Made by a program: the position numbers and the translations under genes. Shown piece after piece: positions 1 through 7,303 of a stretch of 64,000 bases of DNA. Source of the stretch: Ancrocorticia sp039812645. Its GTDB lineage: Bacteria > Actinomycetota > Actinomycetes > Actinomycetales > Actinomycetaceae. Where the stretch lies: assembly GCA_039812645.1 (NCBI GenBank), contig JBDIAV010000005.1:1-64000 (forward strand), given 5' to 3'. The notes under the pieces were generated by a model, which saw nothing but the letters and a program-made list of their open reading frames with translations, was not told the origin of the DNA and made no database searches. Each line of letters starts with the position of its first letter. Within the stretch, counting starts at the first letter, position 1.

Positions 1-388
1 CGGGTTTCACATCTCGGTGCACAATTCCCGCGCTGTGCACGTTATCCAGTGCGTCAAGGAGCTGGTCAAGAATTGTCACAATTGTGGCATCCGCAAGCGG
101 ACCGTAATCGCCGATGAGCGTGCGCAGTGATCCTCCCGTCATAAGTTCGAAGGCGATCAGCGCGGTGCCGTCGTCGGCTACCCATGCGTAAGGGGCGACG
201 ACGTGGTGTCCTTCGAGCCGACGAGACTGCTCGCGTGCGAAGCGCATAAGCCCTCCAGCATCGCGCATACGTAAAACCTTCGCGGCGCATTCGATGCCGA
301 GTTCGTGGTCATAAGCCCGCCACACTGTACTTGTGCCGCCGCTGGCGATGGGTTCGCGCAGCTCGAAACGAGCGCCGATCAGGTCCAT
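1..388 (-). CDS. Serine/threonine protein kinase, N-terminal part (cut by window edge)
   Basis: The N-lobe of a Hanks-type kinase is readable from the ATG at 388: a glycine-rich loop (IASGGTSTV, about residues 14-22), the ATP-binding lysine in AAKVL, and the catalytic loop motif HRDVKP right at the window edge. These enzymes phosphorylate Ser/Thr on protein targets; the substrate is unknown. The start codon lies inside the last codons of the upstream XRE gene (10-bp overlap), so the two are probably translationally coupled. The rest of the kinase, including any transmembrane or sensor domain, lies outside the window. Confidence 0.85.
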   Translation of the reverse strand, partial: MDLIGARFELREPIASGGTSTVWRAYDHELGIECAAKVLRMRDAGGLMRFAREQSRRLEGHHVVAPYAWVADDGTALIAFELMTGGSLRTLIGDYGPLADATIVTILDQLLDALDNVHSAGIVHRDVKP

Positions 389-861
389 CGCGAGCGTGCG
401 GGGTCCAGGTGAGCTGCGTCGTTGAGGGCCGCGGCTACTGCCTCCGAGCCGCGCGAGTGGGCGAGCGCGGCGAGCGCCTCCAAATCGGCATTCTCGGTGT
501 TGGTTGCGAGCCAGCGTACGGCGGCGTCTCGTTCCGATTCCGTGGGTGTCGACGTCGTCCTCAAGACGGGTGTTGACGACACCACCGACTCAAGAACTGC
601 TGCAATGGCGCCTTGATCGCCTGCGACAACTTCCGGGTCGCTCAGGCATTCTTCAAGACGCACGATACGGGCAAGGACTGAAGGGTTGGAAATCTTCACA
701 CGTTGTCCGCTGACGAGTTGGCTAACCATAGGAGCACTCAGTCCGACTGTTGCCGCCAGGGATCGTTGTGAGAGCCCGTAGGCGGAACGAAGAGCCTGAA
801 AACGCGTCGCCCAGGTGGCTCCGTAAAGGTCCACTTGGGCGTTTGTTGACGCGTGAGTCAT
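379..861 (-). CDS. XRE-type helix-turn-helix regulator
   Basis: A 160-residue protein. Residues about 15-60 form a Cro/CI-type HTH (GLSQRSLAATVGLSAPMVSQ), followed by a mostly helical C-terminal half without a domain I recognise. I start at the ATG at 861 because GGAGG stands at the right distance before it; a longer reading frame to 948 has no such site. It overlaps the kinase start by 10 bp and is divergent from the VWA gene. The shared upstream region has repeated TTGCA motifs, so it probably regulates its own promoter and perhaps the VWA gene. That role is inferred from position. Confidence 0.8.
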   Translation of the reverse strand: MTHASTNAQVDLYGATWATRFQALRSAYGLSQRSLAATVGLSAPMVSQLVSGQRVKISNPSVLARIVRLEECLSDPEVVAGDQGAIAAVLESVVSSTPVLRTTSTPTESERDAAVRWLATNTENADLEALAALAHSRGSEAVAAALNDAAHLDPARSRWT

Positions 862-880
862 AGAGCTATCCTCCGAAAGT

Positions 881-920
881 TTGCATCTGCGAATACTTGC
901 ATGATAGTTTGCAATTGCAA
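881..920. promoter_or_regulatory. Candidate operator with repeated TTGCA motifs
   Basis: The short divergent gap between the XRE gene and the VWA gene has TTGCAT at 881-886 and again at 897-902, then a perfect 12-bp palindrome TTGCAATTGCAA at 909-920. Such clustered repeats in a divergent promoter are typical of an autoregulator's binding site. The assignment to the neighbouring XRE protein is inference. Confidence 0.45.
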
Positions 921-941
921 CCATACGGGAAGGGAGATCAG

Positions 942-2813
942 ATGTCATCCAGACTCGGCGCTCATGCCGTACGAGTGGCCACAGCAGCGCTCATCTTCAC
1001 GACGATCTCAAGTACAGCGGTCGCGCAGACCACCGACGATACAACAACAACGCCAACCATGATCATTCTCGATGCGTCCGGCTCAATGCTGGAGGATGAT
1101 GCCCCTGGGCTTCGTATAGATGCGGCCAAGAGCGCGATCCACGACATGGTTTCTGGACTTCCCTCCTCCGCGGAGCTCGGCCTCATGGTCTACGGCAACG
1201 GGACGGGCAGTTCTGATGCGGAGGTGGCGGCAGGCTGCAAGGACGTCACCACGCTGGTGCCCGTGGGGCCCGTCAACTCCAAGAAGTTCCTTTCCATCGT
1301 CGATGGGATCGAAGCGTCGGGTTACACGCCGATCGGGGAGGCGTTACGCACTGCCGCTAAGGGGCTCCCGCAAGAAGGGCCGCGAGCCATTGTCCTTGTC
1401 AGTGACGGGGAGGACACATGTGCGCCTCCGCCACCCTGCGAGGTGGCCAAGGAACTTGCCCAGGACGGCGTGGACCTCACCGTGCACACGGTGGGTTTTA
1501 AGGTGGACGACGCCGCGCGGGCCGATCTCAGCTGCATCGCCGAGGCCACCGGCGGTACGTATTCTGACGCTAACGATGCCGGGCAACTAGGTGAGGCGCT
1601 CGAACAGAAGGTTGAGTGGGCGCTCCAAGGCTACGACGTCGTCGGTAAGCCGGTGACCGGCGCGAACTCCCGGTCGGCAACGAACATCCCTTTGCTGACG
1701 CCGGGCCAGTGGGTGGATACGTTCCCCGCTGTGTCCGAAGATGAGGTGACCTCGCGCTACTACCGTATTAAGCCGCCTCAGGGATGGACGCCGCACGTGA
1801 CGGCTACGGGAGTTGTTGATATCCATTCTTCCGAGGACGATTCCGGTTCCACGGCGAAGATTGTTCTGGAGGCGGTGACGCCAGATGGCGACTCGTGTGA
1901 ATCCGACCAGGACTTCACAATGTGGGTCGATCTCATGAATGAACCTCTCATTGCCTCGATCACGCCTGATTGTGAGGACGAGACCATTATTAAGATCACC
2001 CGCGATGACCAGCTGTACTACACCAGCCCCATGGCTACGGAGATCCTTGTGCGCTATGAGCCGCCGTCGGATATTTCGCATGTTGCTGAACCCGAGGAGC
2101 GCGGCCTTCCCGAGGCGCCCGCTCTTGATGGCACCGCCGCCGAGACTATCGGGGGACCATCGTTCAACTCCGCCACTGAAATCACCGCGGGGCAGACATA
2201 TTCGAGCACCATCGTCTCGGGGGAGTTCCTTTACTTCAAGGTTCCCGCGACATGGGGGCAACAGCTGGCCTACCGTTTCCAGCGGAATGATGTCGAAGGT
2301 ATGGACAAGCACTATGCCATAAACTTCCGCGTCAACCTCTACGATCCTCTGCGCAGGGAACTGGGCAGAGAGGTGAAGACCTGGAGCGCGCCAGGCGGTA
2401 ATGAGAGCGCCGACGTGCGTGGTGGCACCAAGGAAGTGCTTCGCGCGACCTCCCGCGAGGTGAATCTTGATGGGTCCTACTACATTGCGGTGAGCCTCTG
2501 GGGACCATACGACAGAGGCCAGGTGACCCAGGACTTCTCCTTCAAGGTTGAAACCCCGGGTGAGACTGAGGAAGGGCCCATTTACCTCACGGACGGCACT
2601 CCGAATCCATCAGAAACCTTGACGACGACGGCGCCGCCCAGCTCCGAGCCGACCACACCAGAGTCGACGGTTCCGGAGAAAACAACGGTGCCGAGGTCGT
2701 CGCTACTGAACAACAAGGTATTCACCTGGGGTGTGCCGATTGCTGGGATTGTGGCGATTGTCGCCGCTAGTGTGGCACTGCGCCGACAGGACGGATCGAG
2801 CGACGCGCGGTAG
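942..2813 (+). CDS. Secreted, membrane-anchored VWA-domain protein
   Basis: A 623-residue surface protein. It has a signal peptide (residues 1 to about 29, ending AVAQ), then a von Willebrand factor A domain with a MIDAS motif DASGS (residue 44 onward) and a later DGEDTC loop. A long beta-rich extracellular part follows, then a Thr/Pro/Ser-rich stretch, one transmembrane helix near the C terminus and a short positive tail (RRQDGSSDAR). VWA domains bind a metal ion and often protein partners. The ATG at 942 is chosen because AGGGAG precedes it and the signal peptide begins there. It is divergent from the XRE regulator and kinase. No LPXTG motif is seen. The ligand is unknown. Confidence 0.8.
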   Translation: MSSRLGAHAVRVATAALIFTTISSTAVAQTTDDTTTTPTMIILDASGSMLEDDAPGLRIDAAKSAIHDMVSGLPSSAELGLMVYGNGTGSSDAEVAAGCKDVTTLVPVGPVNSKKFLSIVDGIEASGYTPIGEALRTAAKGLPQEGPRAIVLVSDGEDTCAPPPPCEVAKELAQDGVDLTVHTVGFKVDDAARADLSCIAEATGGTYSDANDAGQLGEALEQKVEWALQGYDVVGKPVTGANSRSATNIPLLTPGQWVDTFPAVSEDEVTSRYYRIKPPQGWTPHVTATGVVDIHSSEDDSGSTAKIVLEAVTPDGDSCESDQDFTMWVDLMNEPLIASITPDCEDETIIKITRDDQLYYTSPMATEILVRYEPPSDISHVAEPEERGLPEAPALDGTAAETIGGPSFNSATEITAGQTYSSTIVSGEFLYFKVPATWGQQLAYRFQRNDVEGMDKHYAINFRVNLYDPLRRELGREVKTWSAPGGNESADVRGGTKEVLRATSREVNLDGSYYIAVSLWGPYDRGQVTQDFSFKVETPGETEEGPIYLTDGTPNPSETLTTTAPPSSEPTTPESTVPEKTTVPRSSLLNNKVFTWGVPIAGIVAIVAASVALRRQDGSSDAR

Positions 2814-2816
2814 GCT
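2811..2816 (+). promoter_or_regulatory. -10 box TAGGCT, leaderless start
   Basis: TAGGCT lies 7 bases before the GTG of the small Cys/Gly-rich ORF and overlaps the stop codon of the VWA gene. No Shine-Dalgarno is present, which fits a transcript that begins at or next to the start codon. Confidence 0.45.
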
Positions 2817-2823
2817 GTACCGC

Positions 2824-3021
2824 GTGAGTGAGAACCAGAACGTGACAGAAGAAAAGTCCACCTGCGGATGCGGAGGCGCCTGTGGTGGAGGGCATGGCAA
2901 GCGATCTGCGGGCGGGCCCGCCCGGCACACGGATTCGCCTGCGGCCCAGGAGCGCAAGGCGGAAGGTTTTGCTGACCTCTCCGCAGGGCGACTCAACCTC
3001 GGCCTCCGCTCCGCCAAGTGA
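2824..3021 (+). CDS. Small Cys/Gly-rich protein of unknown function
   Basis: A 65-residue ORF starting at a GTG. Near residue 13 it has a compact CGCGGACGGGHG segment with three cysteines and a histidine, which could bind a metal. The remainder is polar and basic. Its stop overlaps the ribF start (GTGA, 4 bp), a sign of coupled translation and of real coding. I do not recognise a family. A TAGGCT box 7 bases upstream suggests a leaderless start. It could also be only a leader ORF that helps set ribF expression. Confidence 0.55.
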   Translation: MSENQNVTEEKSTCGCGGACGGGHGKRSAGGPARHTDSPAAQERKAEGFADLSAGRLNLGLRSAK

Positions 3022-4019
3022 CCCGGATCCAGATCTGGCGCACGCCGGAGGATATTCCCGCTGGTCTCAGCCGGACAGTCGTGACGGTGGGAGTCTTTGA
3101 TGGGGTGCATCGCGGGCATCACGCGGTGCTGGCGGAGACGGTTCATCAGGCGCGCGAGCGGGGCCTCATGTCCGTCGCGCTGACCTTCGATCCACATCCC
3201 GCGATCGTGCATCATCCGGAGCGTCCCATCCGCCTCGTAGCCACGGTTGATGACCGCATTGATCGTCTTGCCGCGGCGGGTATCGATGCTGTCTACGTGC
3301 AGAACTACACACTTGACTACGCACAGGCCACCGCCCGTGAATTTGTGGAGAAACAGCTGTTGGGCGAACTGCATGCGGGAGTTGTCGTGGTGGGTGAAGA
3401 TGTCCGTTTCGGCAAAAACAATGCCGGCGACGGCGACCTGCTGGTCGAATTCGGACGCGAACTGGGCTTCGACGTCGTTCTCCTTGACGATCTTGGGGAC
3501 AATCTGGGCCGCCGCTGGTCCTCCACGTGGATTCGGGAACTGCTGGAGCTTGGGGATGTGGCGCAGGTAGCGCAGATTCTCGGGCGTGCGCATCGCCTGC
3601 GCGGTGAAGTGGTCCATGGTTTCCAACGGGGCCGCGACCTGGGTTTCCCCACCGCCAACCTCAAGGGTGAGTCCCTCGGGGAAGTGCCAGCAGATGGCGT
3701 CTACGCGGGCTGGTTGGTACGGAACGTTCCCGGCACAAGCGCTGTGGAGTACCTGCCCTCCGCCATCTCGGTGGGGACGAATCCGCAGTTTGATGGCGTG
3801 GAACGGACCGTCGAGGCGCACGTGTTAGGCAGGTCGGATCTCAACCTCTACGGCGAACACGTGGCGGTGGATTTTGTAGAGCGGCTGCGGCCGATGCTTG
3901 CTTTCAATTCGGTCGAGCAGTTGCTCAAGCAGATGGACGAAGATCTCCGCAACACCGCGGTAGTTCTTGGAGTGCCAACGGCCGGGCGGGTGGATCCCGC
4001 AAAGGTAGACGCCGAATAA
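3018..4019 (+). CDS. ribF: Bifunctional riboflavin kinase / FAD synthetase
   Basis: This cytoplasmic enzyme makes FMN from riboflavin and ATP and then adenylates FMN to FAD. The 333-residue protein has the nucleotidyltransferase domain first (FDGVHRGHH, an HxGH-like motif near residue 30) and the flavokinase domain second, with GRDLGFPTANL around residue 210. Length is close to the usual 310-330. The GTG start overlaps the stop of the small upstream ORF. In many actinobacteria ribF lies just before rpsO, as here. Confidence 0.95.
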   Translation: MTRIQIWRTPEDIPAGLSRTVVTVGVFDGVHRGHHAVLAETVHQARERGLMSVALTFDPHPAIVHHPERPIRLVATVDDRIDRLAAAGIDAVYVQNYTLDYAQATAREFVEKQLLGELHAGVVVVGEDVRFGKNNAGDGDLLVEFGRELGFDVVLLDDLGDNLGRRWSSTWIRELLELGDVAQVAQILGRAHRLRGEVVHGFQRGRDLGFPTANLKGESLGEVPADGVYAGWLVRNVPGTSAVEYLPSAISVGTNPQFDGVERTVEAHVLGRSDLNLYGEHVAVDFVERLRPMLAFNSVEQLLKQMDEDLRNTAVVLGVPTAGRVDPAKVDAE

Positions 4020-4096
4020 GTACTCGGCACGTGTGGGTGGACGCCGAGGCAAGCAAGCTCACACAAGGTGCAGGCTGGCGTTCCGGGCCTAAGTGC

Positions 4097-4102
4097 TAGA
4101 CT
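4097..4102 (+). promoter_or_regulatory. Probable -10 box for rpsO
   Basis: TAGACT lies in the 170-bp ribF-rpsO gap and would give a 5' leader of about 80 bases. No clear -35 box is seen. The rest of the gap shows nothing else I can support. Confidence 0.4.
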
Positions 4103-4189
4103 TTATGGGCCGTCAGATCGGCCACGGATGTGTCATGCCTGGGAGAACAAGCCCCGGTGCTCCGTGCAACGAGACCTCGAAGGAGAATC

Positions 4190-4459
4190 ATGGCTCTGAA
4201 GCCTGAAGAGAAGAAGCAGATCATTGCTGAATACGCCACGCACGAGGGCGATACCGGTTCCCCCGAGGTTCAGGTGGCTCTGCTCTCAGCTCGTATCAAA
4301 GAGCTGACCGAGCACTTCCGCACCCACAAGCATGACCACCACTCGCGTCGTGGCCTCATGCTGCTGATTGGTCAGCGTAAGCGTCTCCTTGCCTACCTCG
4401 CTGAGGAAGACATCGAGCGTTACCGCTCCCTTATCGCCCGTCTCGGCCTGCGCCGATGA
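4190..4459 (+). CDS. rpsO: 30S ribosomal protein S15
   Basis: S15 binds 16S rRNA early in assembly of the small subunit. The protein is 89 residues, the normal length, with the conserved segments DTGSPEVQ, LTEHFRTHKHDHHSRRGL and RYRSLIARLGLRR. An AAGGAG site precedes the ATG at 4190. A strong terminator follows directly, and pnp lies downstream, the common bacterial rpsO-pnp order. Confidence 0.97.
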   Translation: MALKPEEKKQIIAEYATHEGDTGSPEVQVALLSARIKELTEHFRTHKHDHHSRRGLMLLIGQRKRLLAYLAEEDIERYRSLIARLGLRR

Positions 4460-4463
4460 CATC

Positions 4464-4499
4464 ACAGGCGGCCCGGGATATTTCTCCCGGGCCGCCTGT
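4464..4499 (+). terminator. Terminator after rpsO
   Basis: A perfect 15-bp GC-rich stem (ACAGGCGGCCCGGGA with its complement) and a 6-base loop start 4 bases after the rpsO stop. The T-run after it is short (TTGTATTT). Confidence 0.8.
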
Positions 4500-4511
4500 T
4501 GTATTTCCATC

Positions 4512-4679
4512 ATGAGGCGAGATGTCTCATATGGTCGAGGCTGCGGCCTCACACCGTTGAGGTTCCGGCCTCAAAGCGGGGGTTAACCCCTCCGCATGAG
4601 GAAGCATTCGCTTCCGTCCGGAGGCTCAGCCTCCATATGGGGGCCAAGCCCCCATCCGTAATCCGGAGGCGCCGCCTCC
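4512..4679 (+). other. Tandem array of short hairpins in the rpsO-pnp gap
   Basis: Seven inverted repeats follow each other with spacers of about 2-9 bases: 4512-4530, 4537-4550, 4557-4574, 4576-4595, 4600-4615, 4620-4634 and 4637-4655, then an eighth at 4665-4679. Most have 6-8 bp stems and 3-6 base loops, for example GGAGGC-TCA-GCCTCC and ATGGGGGC-CAA-GCCCCCAT. The stems differ in sequence, so this is not a simple sequence repeat. The array lies in the probable 5' leader of pnp. See findings. Confidence 0.7.
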
Positions 4680-4700
4680 ACGAGATGTTCAGAAGAAATC

Positions 4701-4790
4701 CCGAAGGCCCGGTCTTCGGTTGAGATCTCCGGATCCATGAGGTTGTTTCAGCCCAGGTCTCCGAGGATCTCAACTGACGGCCGTGTCCGG
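4701..4790 (+). ncRNA. Structured pnp leader, probably the Actino-pnp motif
   Basis: Directly before pnp lie a 6-bp hairpin (CCGAAG 4701-4706 with CTTCGG 4714-4719) and a longer-range stem (GTTGAGATC 4719-4727 with GATCTCAAC 4766-4774). A conserved RNA structure called Actino-pnp is known in actinobacterial pnp leaders and is thought to allow autoregulation by PNPase. Position and stems fit, but I compared from memory only, without a covariance model. Confidence 0.5.
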
Positions 4791-4813
4791 GAGTGAAGAA
4801 GAAAGGGGTCCCT

Positions 4814-7138
4814 GTGGAGGGTCCTGACGTTCACACCAGCGAAGCCGTTATTGACAACGGCAGCTTTGGCACCCGCACCATCCGCTTCGAGACCGGCCTG
4901 CTGGCCCGTCAGGCGAACGGTGCAGCTCTTGCTTACCTTGACGGCGAAACCACCGTCTTTTCTGCCACCACCGCGTCCAAGTCGCCGAAGGAGCATTTTG
5001 ACTTCTTCCCGCTGACGGTTGACGTGGAGGAGCGCTCCTACGCCGCCGGCCGTATCCCCGGCTCGTTCTTCCGCCGCGAAGGCCGCCCGGGCACCGAGGC
5101 CATCCTCGCCGCCCGCCAGATCGACCGCCCGTTGCGCCCCGCCTTCAAGAAGGGCATGCGTAACGAGGTCCAGGTTGTCGTCACCGTCATGAGCATCCAC
5201 CCGGATGAGCAGTACGACGTCCTCGCCATCAACGCCGCCTCCCTTTCCACCTCCCTCGCGGGCCTTCCGTTCGACGGCCCCGTGGGCGGCACCCGCATGG
5301 CCCTCGTGGACGGCGAGTGGGTTGCCTTCCCGCGCTGGAGCGAAGTGGATCGCGCCACCTTCTCCATGTCCGTTGCGGGCCGTCTCTCGGGCGACGACGT
5401 CGCCATCATGATGGTTGAGGCTTCGGCTCCCGAGCATGCAGACAACGTCATCAAGGCCGGTGGCACCAAGCCCACCGAAGATGTCGTGGCCCAGGGCCTG
5501 GAGGCCGCCAAGCCGGTCATTCGCACCCTGTGCGAGGCTCAGCTCAAGCTCATCGACGAGTGCGCGAAGCCCGTTGGCGATTTCCCGTTCTTCCCCGATT
5601 ACACGGAGGAACAGTACGCTGCCGTTGAGGCTCAGGTTGGCGATCGTTTCGATCCCATCCTCGGCATTGTTGCCAAGGCCGAGCGTGACGACGCCCTCAA
5701 CGAGCTGACCGCCGCCGTGGTGGCCGAGCTCGCCGAGCAGTTCCCCGAGGAGGAGAAGAGCCTCGCTCTGGCAGTCAACGCTAACTTCAAGAAGGTTATG
5801 CGCCGTCACGTGCTGACCGCTGGCGTTCGTATGGACGGTCGCACCCCGGCCGAGATCCGCTCGATCTCCGCCGAGGCTGGCGTGCTGCCCCGCGTGCACG
5901 GCTCCGCTCTCTTCCAGCGCGGCGAGACCCAGATCCTGGGTGTCACCTCGCTCAACATGCTCAAGATGGAGCAGCAGCTGGATAACCTTTCCCCGGTGAC
6001 CCGCAAGCGCTACATCCACCACTACAACTTCCCGCCGTACTCCACCGGTGAGACCGGCCGCGTGGGTTCGCCCAAGCGCCGCGAGATTGGCCACGGCCAC
6101 CTCGCCGAGATCGCTCTCGAGTCCCAGCTGCCCGAGCGCGAAGAGTTCCCTTACGCGATCCGTCAGGTCTCCGAGACCATGGGTTCGAACGGCTCCTCCT
6201 CGATGGGTTCCGTGTGTGCATCCACGCTCGCGCTGCTTAATGCCGGTGTGCCGCTCAAGGCTCCGGTTGCTGGTATCGCCATGGGTCTGGTGTCGGACAC
6301 CATTGATGGCGAGACCCGCTACGTTGCTCTCACCGACATCCTCGGTGCTGAGGACGCCCTGGGCGATATGGACTTCAAGGTTGCCGGTACCCGCGACTAC
6401 GTGACGGCCCTGCAACTGGACACCAAGCTCGCCGGTATCCCGGCCGCCGTGCTCGATGCAGCTCTCGGCCAGGCCCGCGACGCTCGTCTGGCCATCCTTG
6501 ACCTCATGCACGAGGCCATCGATTCCCCCGACGAGATGGCAGTGACCGCACCGCGCATCATCGCCGTCAAGATCCCCGTGGATAAGATCGGCGAGGTCAT
6601 CGGACCGAAGGGCAAGATGATCAACCAGATCCAGGAGGATACTGGCGCGGACATCTCCATCGAGGATGACGGCACTGTCTTCATCGGCGCCACCGACGGC
6701 ATCTCCGCCGAGGCCGCTCGCAGCGCCATCAACGCCATCGCTAACCCGCAGATGCCTGAGGTGGGCGAGCGCTACGTGGGTACGGTCGTCAAGACCACCA
6801 CCTTCGGTGCTTTCGTCTCCCTCGTTCCGGGCCGCGACGGCCTGCTCCACATCTCGCAGATCCGCCGCATCGTCGGTGGCAAGCGCGTCGAGAATGTTGA
6901 GGATGTCCTTAACGTTGGCGATCGCGTCGAGGTGGAAATCTCCGAGCTCGATCCGCGTGGCAAGATTTCGCTGCACGCGGTTGTCGAGGGCGAAGAGAAC
7001 GCCGAGCAGCCTGCTGCGGAAGAGGAGCAGACCGAGCGTCGTCCTCGCCGCGAGCGCTCCGAGCGCGGTTCACGCCGTGGCTCGCGTCAGCGCCGCCGCA
7101 CCCACTCGGACTCCGAGGGTTCTTCCGACTCCGAGTGA
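4814..7138 (+). CDS. pnp: Polyribonucleotide nucleotidyltransferase (PNPase)
   Basis: PNPase degrades RNA 3' to 5' using phosphate and can add tails in reverse. The 774-residue protein has two RNase PH-like domains, a KH domain near residue 580 (IGPKGKMINQ), an S1 domain (RYVGTVVKTTTFGAFV) and a basic Arg/Ser-rich tail of about 45 residues that ends in an acidic Ser stretch. I place the start at GTG 4814 (MEGPDVHT), with GAAAGGGG before it; a GTG at 4793 is in frame but poorly supported. The leader is highly structured. Codon use is strongly biased, as expected for a highly expressed gene. Confidence 0.95.
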   Translation: MEGPDVHTSEAVIDNGSFGTRTIRFETGLLARQANGAALAYLDGETTVFSATTASKSPKEHFDFFPLTVDVEERSYAAGRIPGSFFRREGRPGTEAILAARQIDRPLRPAFKKGMRNEVQVVVTVMSIHPDEQYDVLAINAASLSTSLAGLPFDGPVGGTRMALVDGEWVAFPRWSEVDRATFSMSVAGRLSGDDVAIMMVEASAPEHADNVIKAGGTKPTEDVVAQGLEAAKPVIRTLCEAQLKLIDECAKPVGDFPFFPDYTEEQYAAVEAQVGDRFDPILGIVAKAERDDALNELTAAVVAELAEQFPEEEKSLALAVNANFKKVMRRHVLTAGVRMDGRTPAEIRSISAEAGVLPRVHGSALFQRGETQILGVTSLNMLKMEQQLDNLSPVTRKRYIHHYNFPPYSTGETGRVGSPKRREIGHGHLAEIALESQLPEREEFPYAIRQVSETMGSNGSSSMGSVCASTLALLNAGVPLKAPVAGIAMGLVSDTIDGETRYVALTDILGAEDALGDMDFKVAGTRDYVTALQLDTKLAGIPAAVLDAALGQARDARLAILDLMHEAIDSPDEMAVTAPRIIAVKIPVDKIGEVIGPKGKMINQIQEDTGADISIEDDGTVFIGATDGISAEAARSAINAIANPQMPEVGERYVGTVVKTTTFGAFVSLVPGRDGLLHISQIRRIVGGKRVENVEDVLNVGDRVEVEISELDPRGKISLHAVVEGEENAEQPAAEEEQTERRPRRERSERGSRRGSRQRRRTHSDSEGSSDSE

Positions 7139-7203
7139 GTCGCGAGAGCTGAGCGGGTACGCTGAGTTAACAACTGAGGGTTATTGCAACCTGATAGTGT
7201 GAA

Positions 7204-7238
7204 AGGGCGGGAACTGGACATGGTCCGGTTCCCGCCCT
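7204..7238 (+). terminator. Terminator after pnp
   Basis: An 11-bp stem (AGGGCGGGAAC) with an inner GGAC/GTCC pairing lies 65 bases after the pnp stop and is followed by a T-containing stretch (CGTCATTTTGG). Confidence 0.75.
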
Positions 7239-7290
7239 CGTCATTTTGGTGGTGTTGGACGCTGTTTCACCTATTTCCTTCCCATTCATC

Positions 7291-7296
7291 TAATGT
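7291..7296 (+). promoter_or_regulatory. -10 box TAATGT, leaderless start
   Basis: TAATGT stands 7 bases before the GTG of the M16 peptidase, and no Shine-Dalgarno is present. Confidence 0.5.
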
Positions 7297-7303
7297 TGGA
7301 ATC

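Noticed and set aside
4512..4679. CRISPR array or simple sequence repeat at the hairpin array
   Set aside because: The stems are all different in sequence and the spacing is irregular; there is no constant repeat unit and no cas gene.
4748..6976. 742-residue open frame on the minus strand opposite pnp
   Set aside because: It mirrors pnp codons with GC-rich third positions. The translation is His/Gly/Asp-rich, has no domain and no ribosome binding site.
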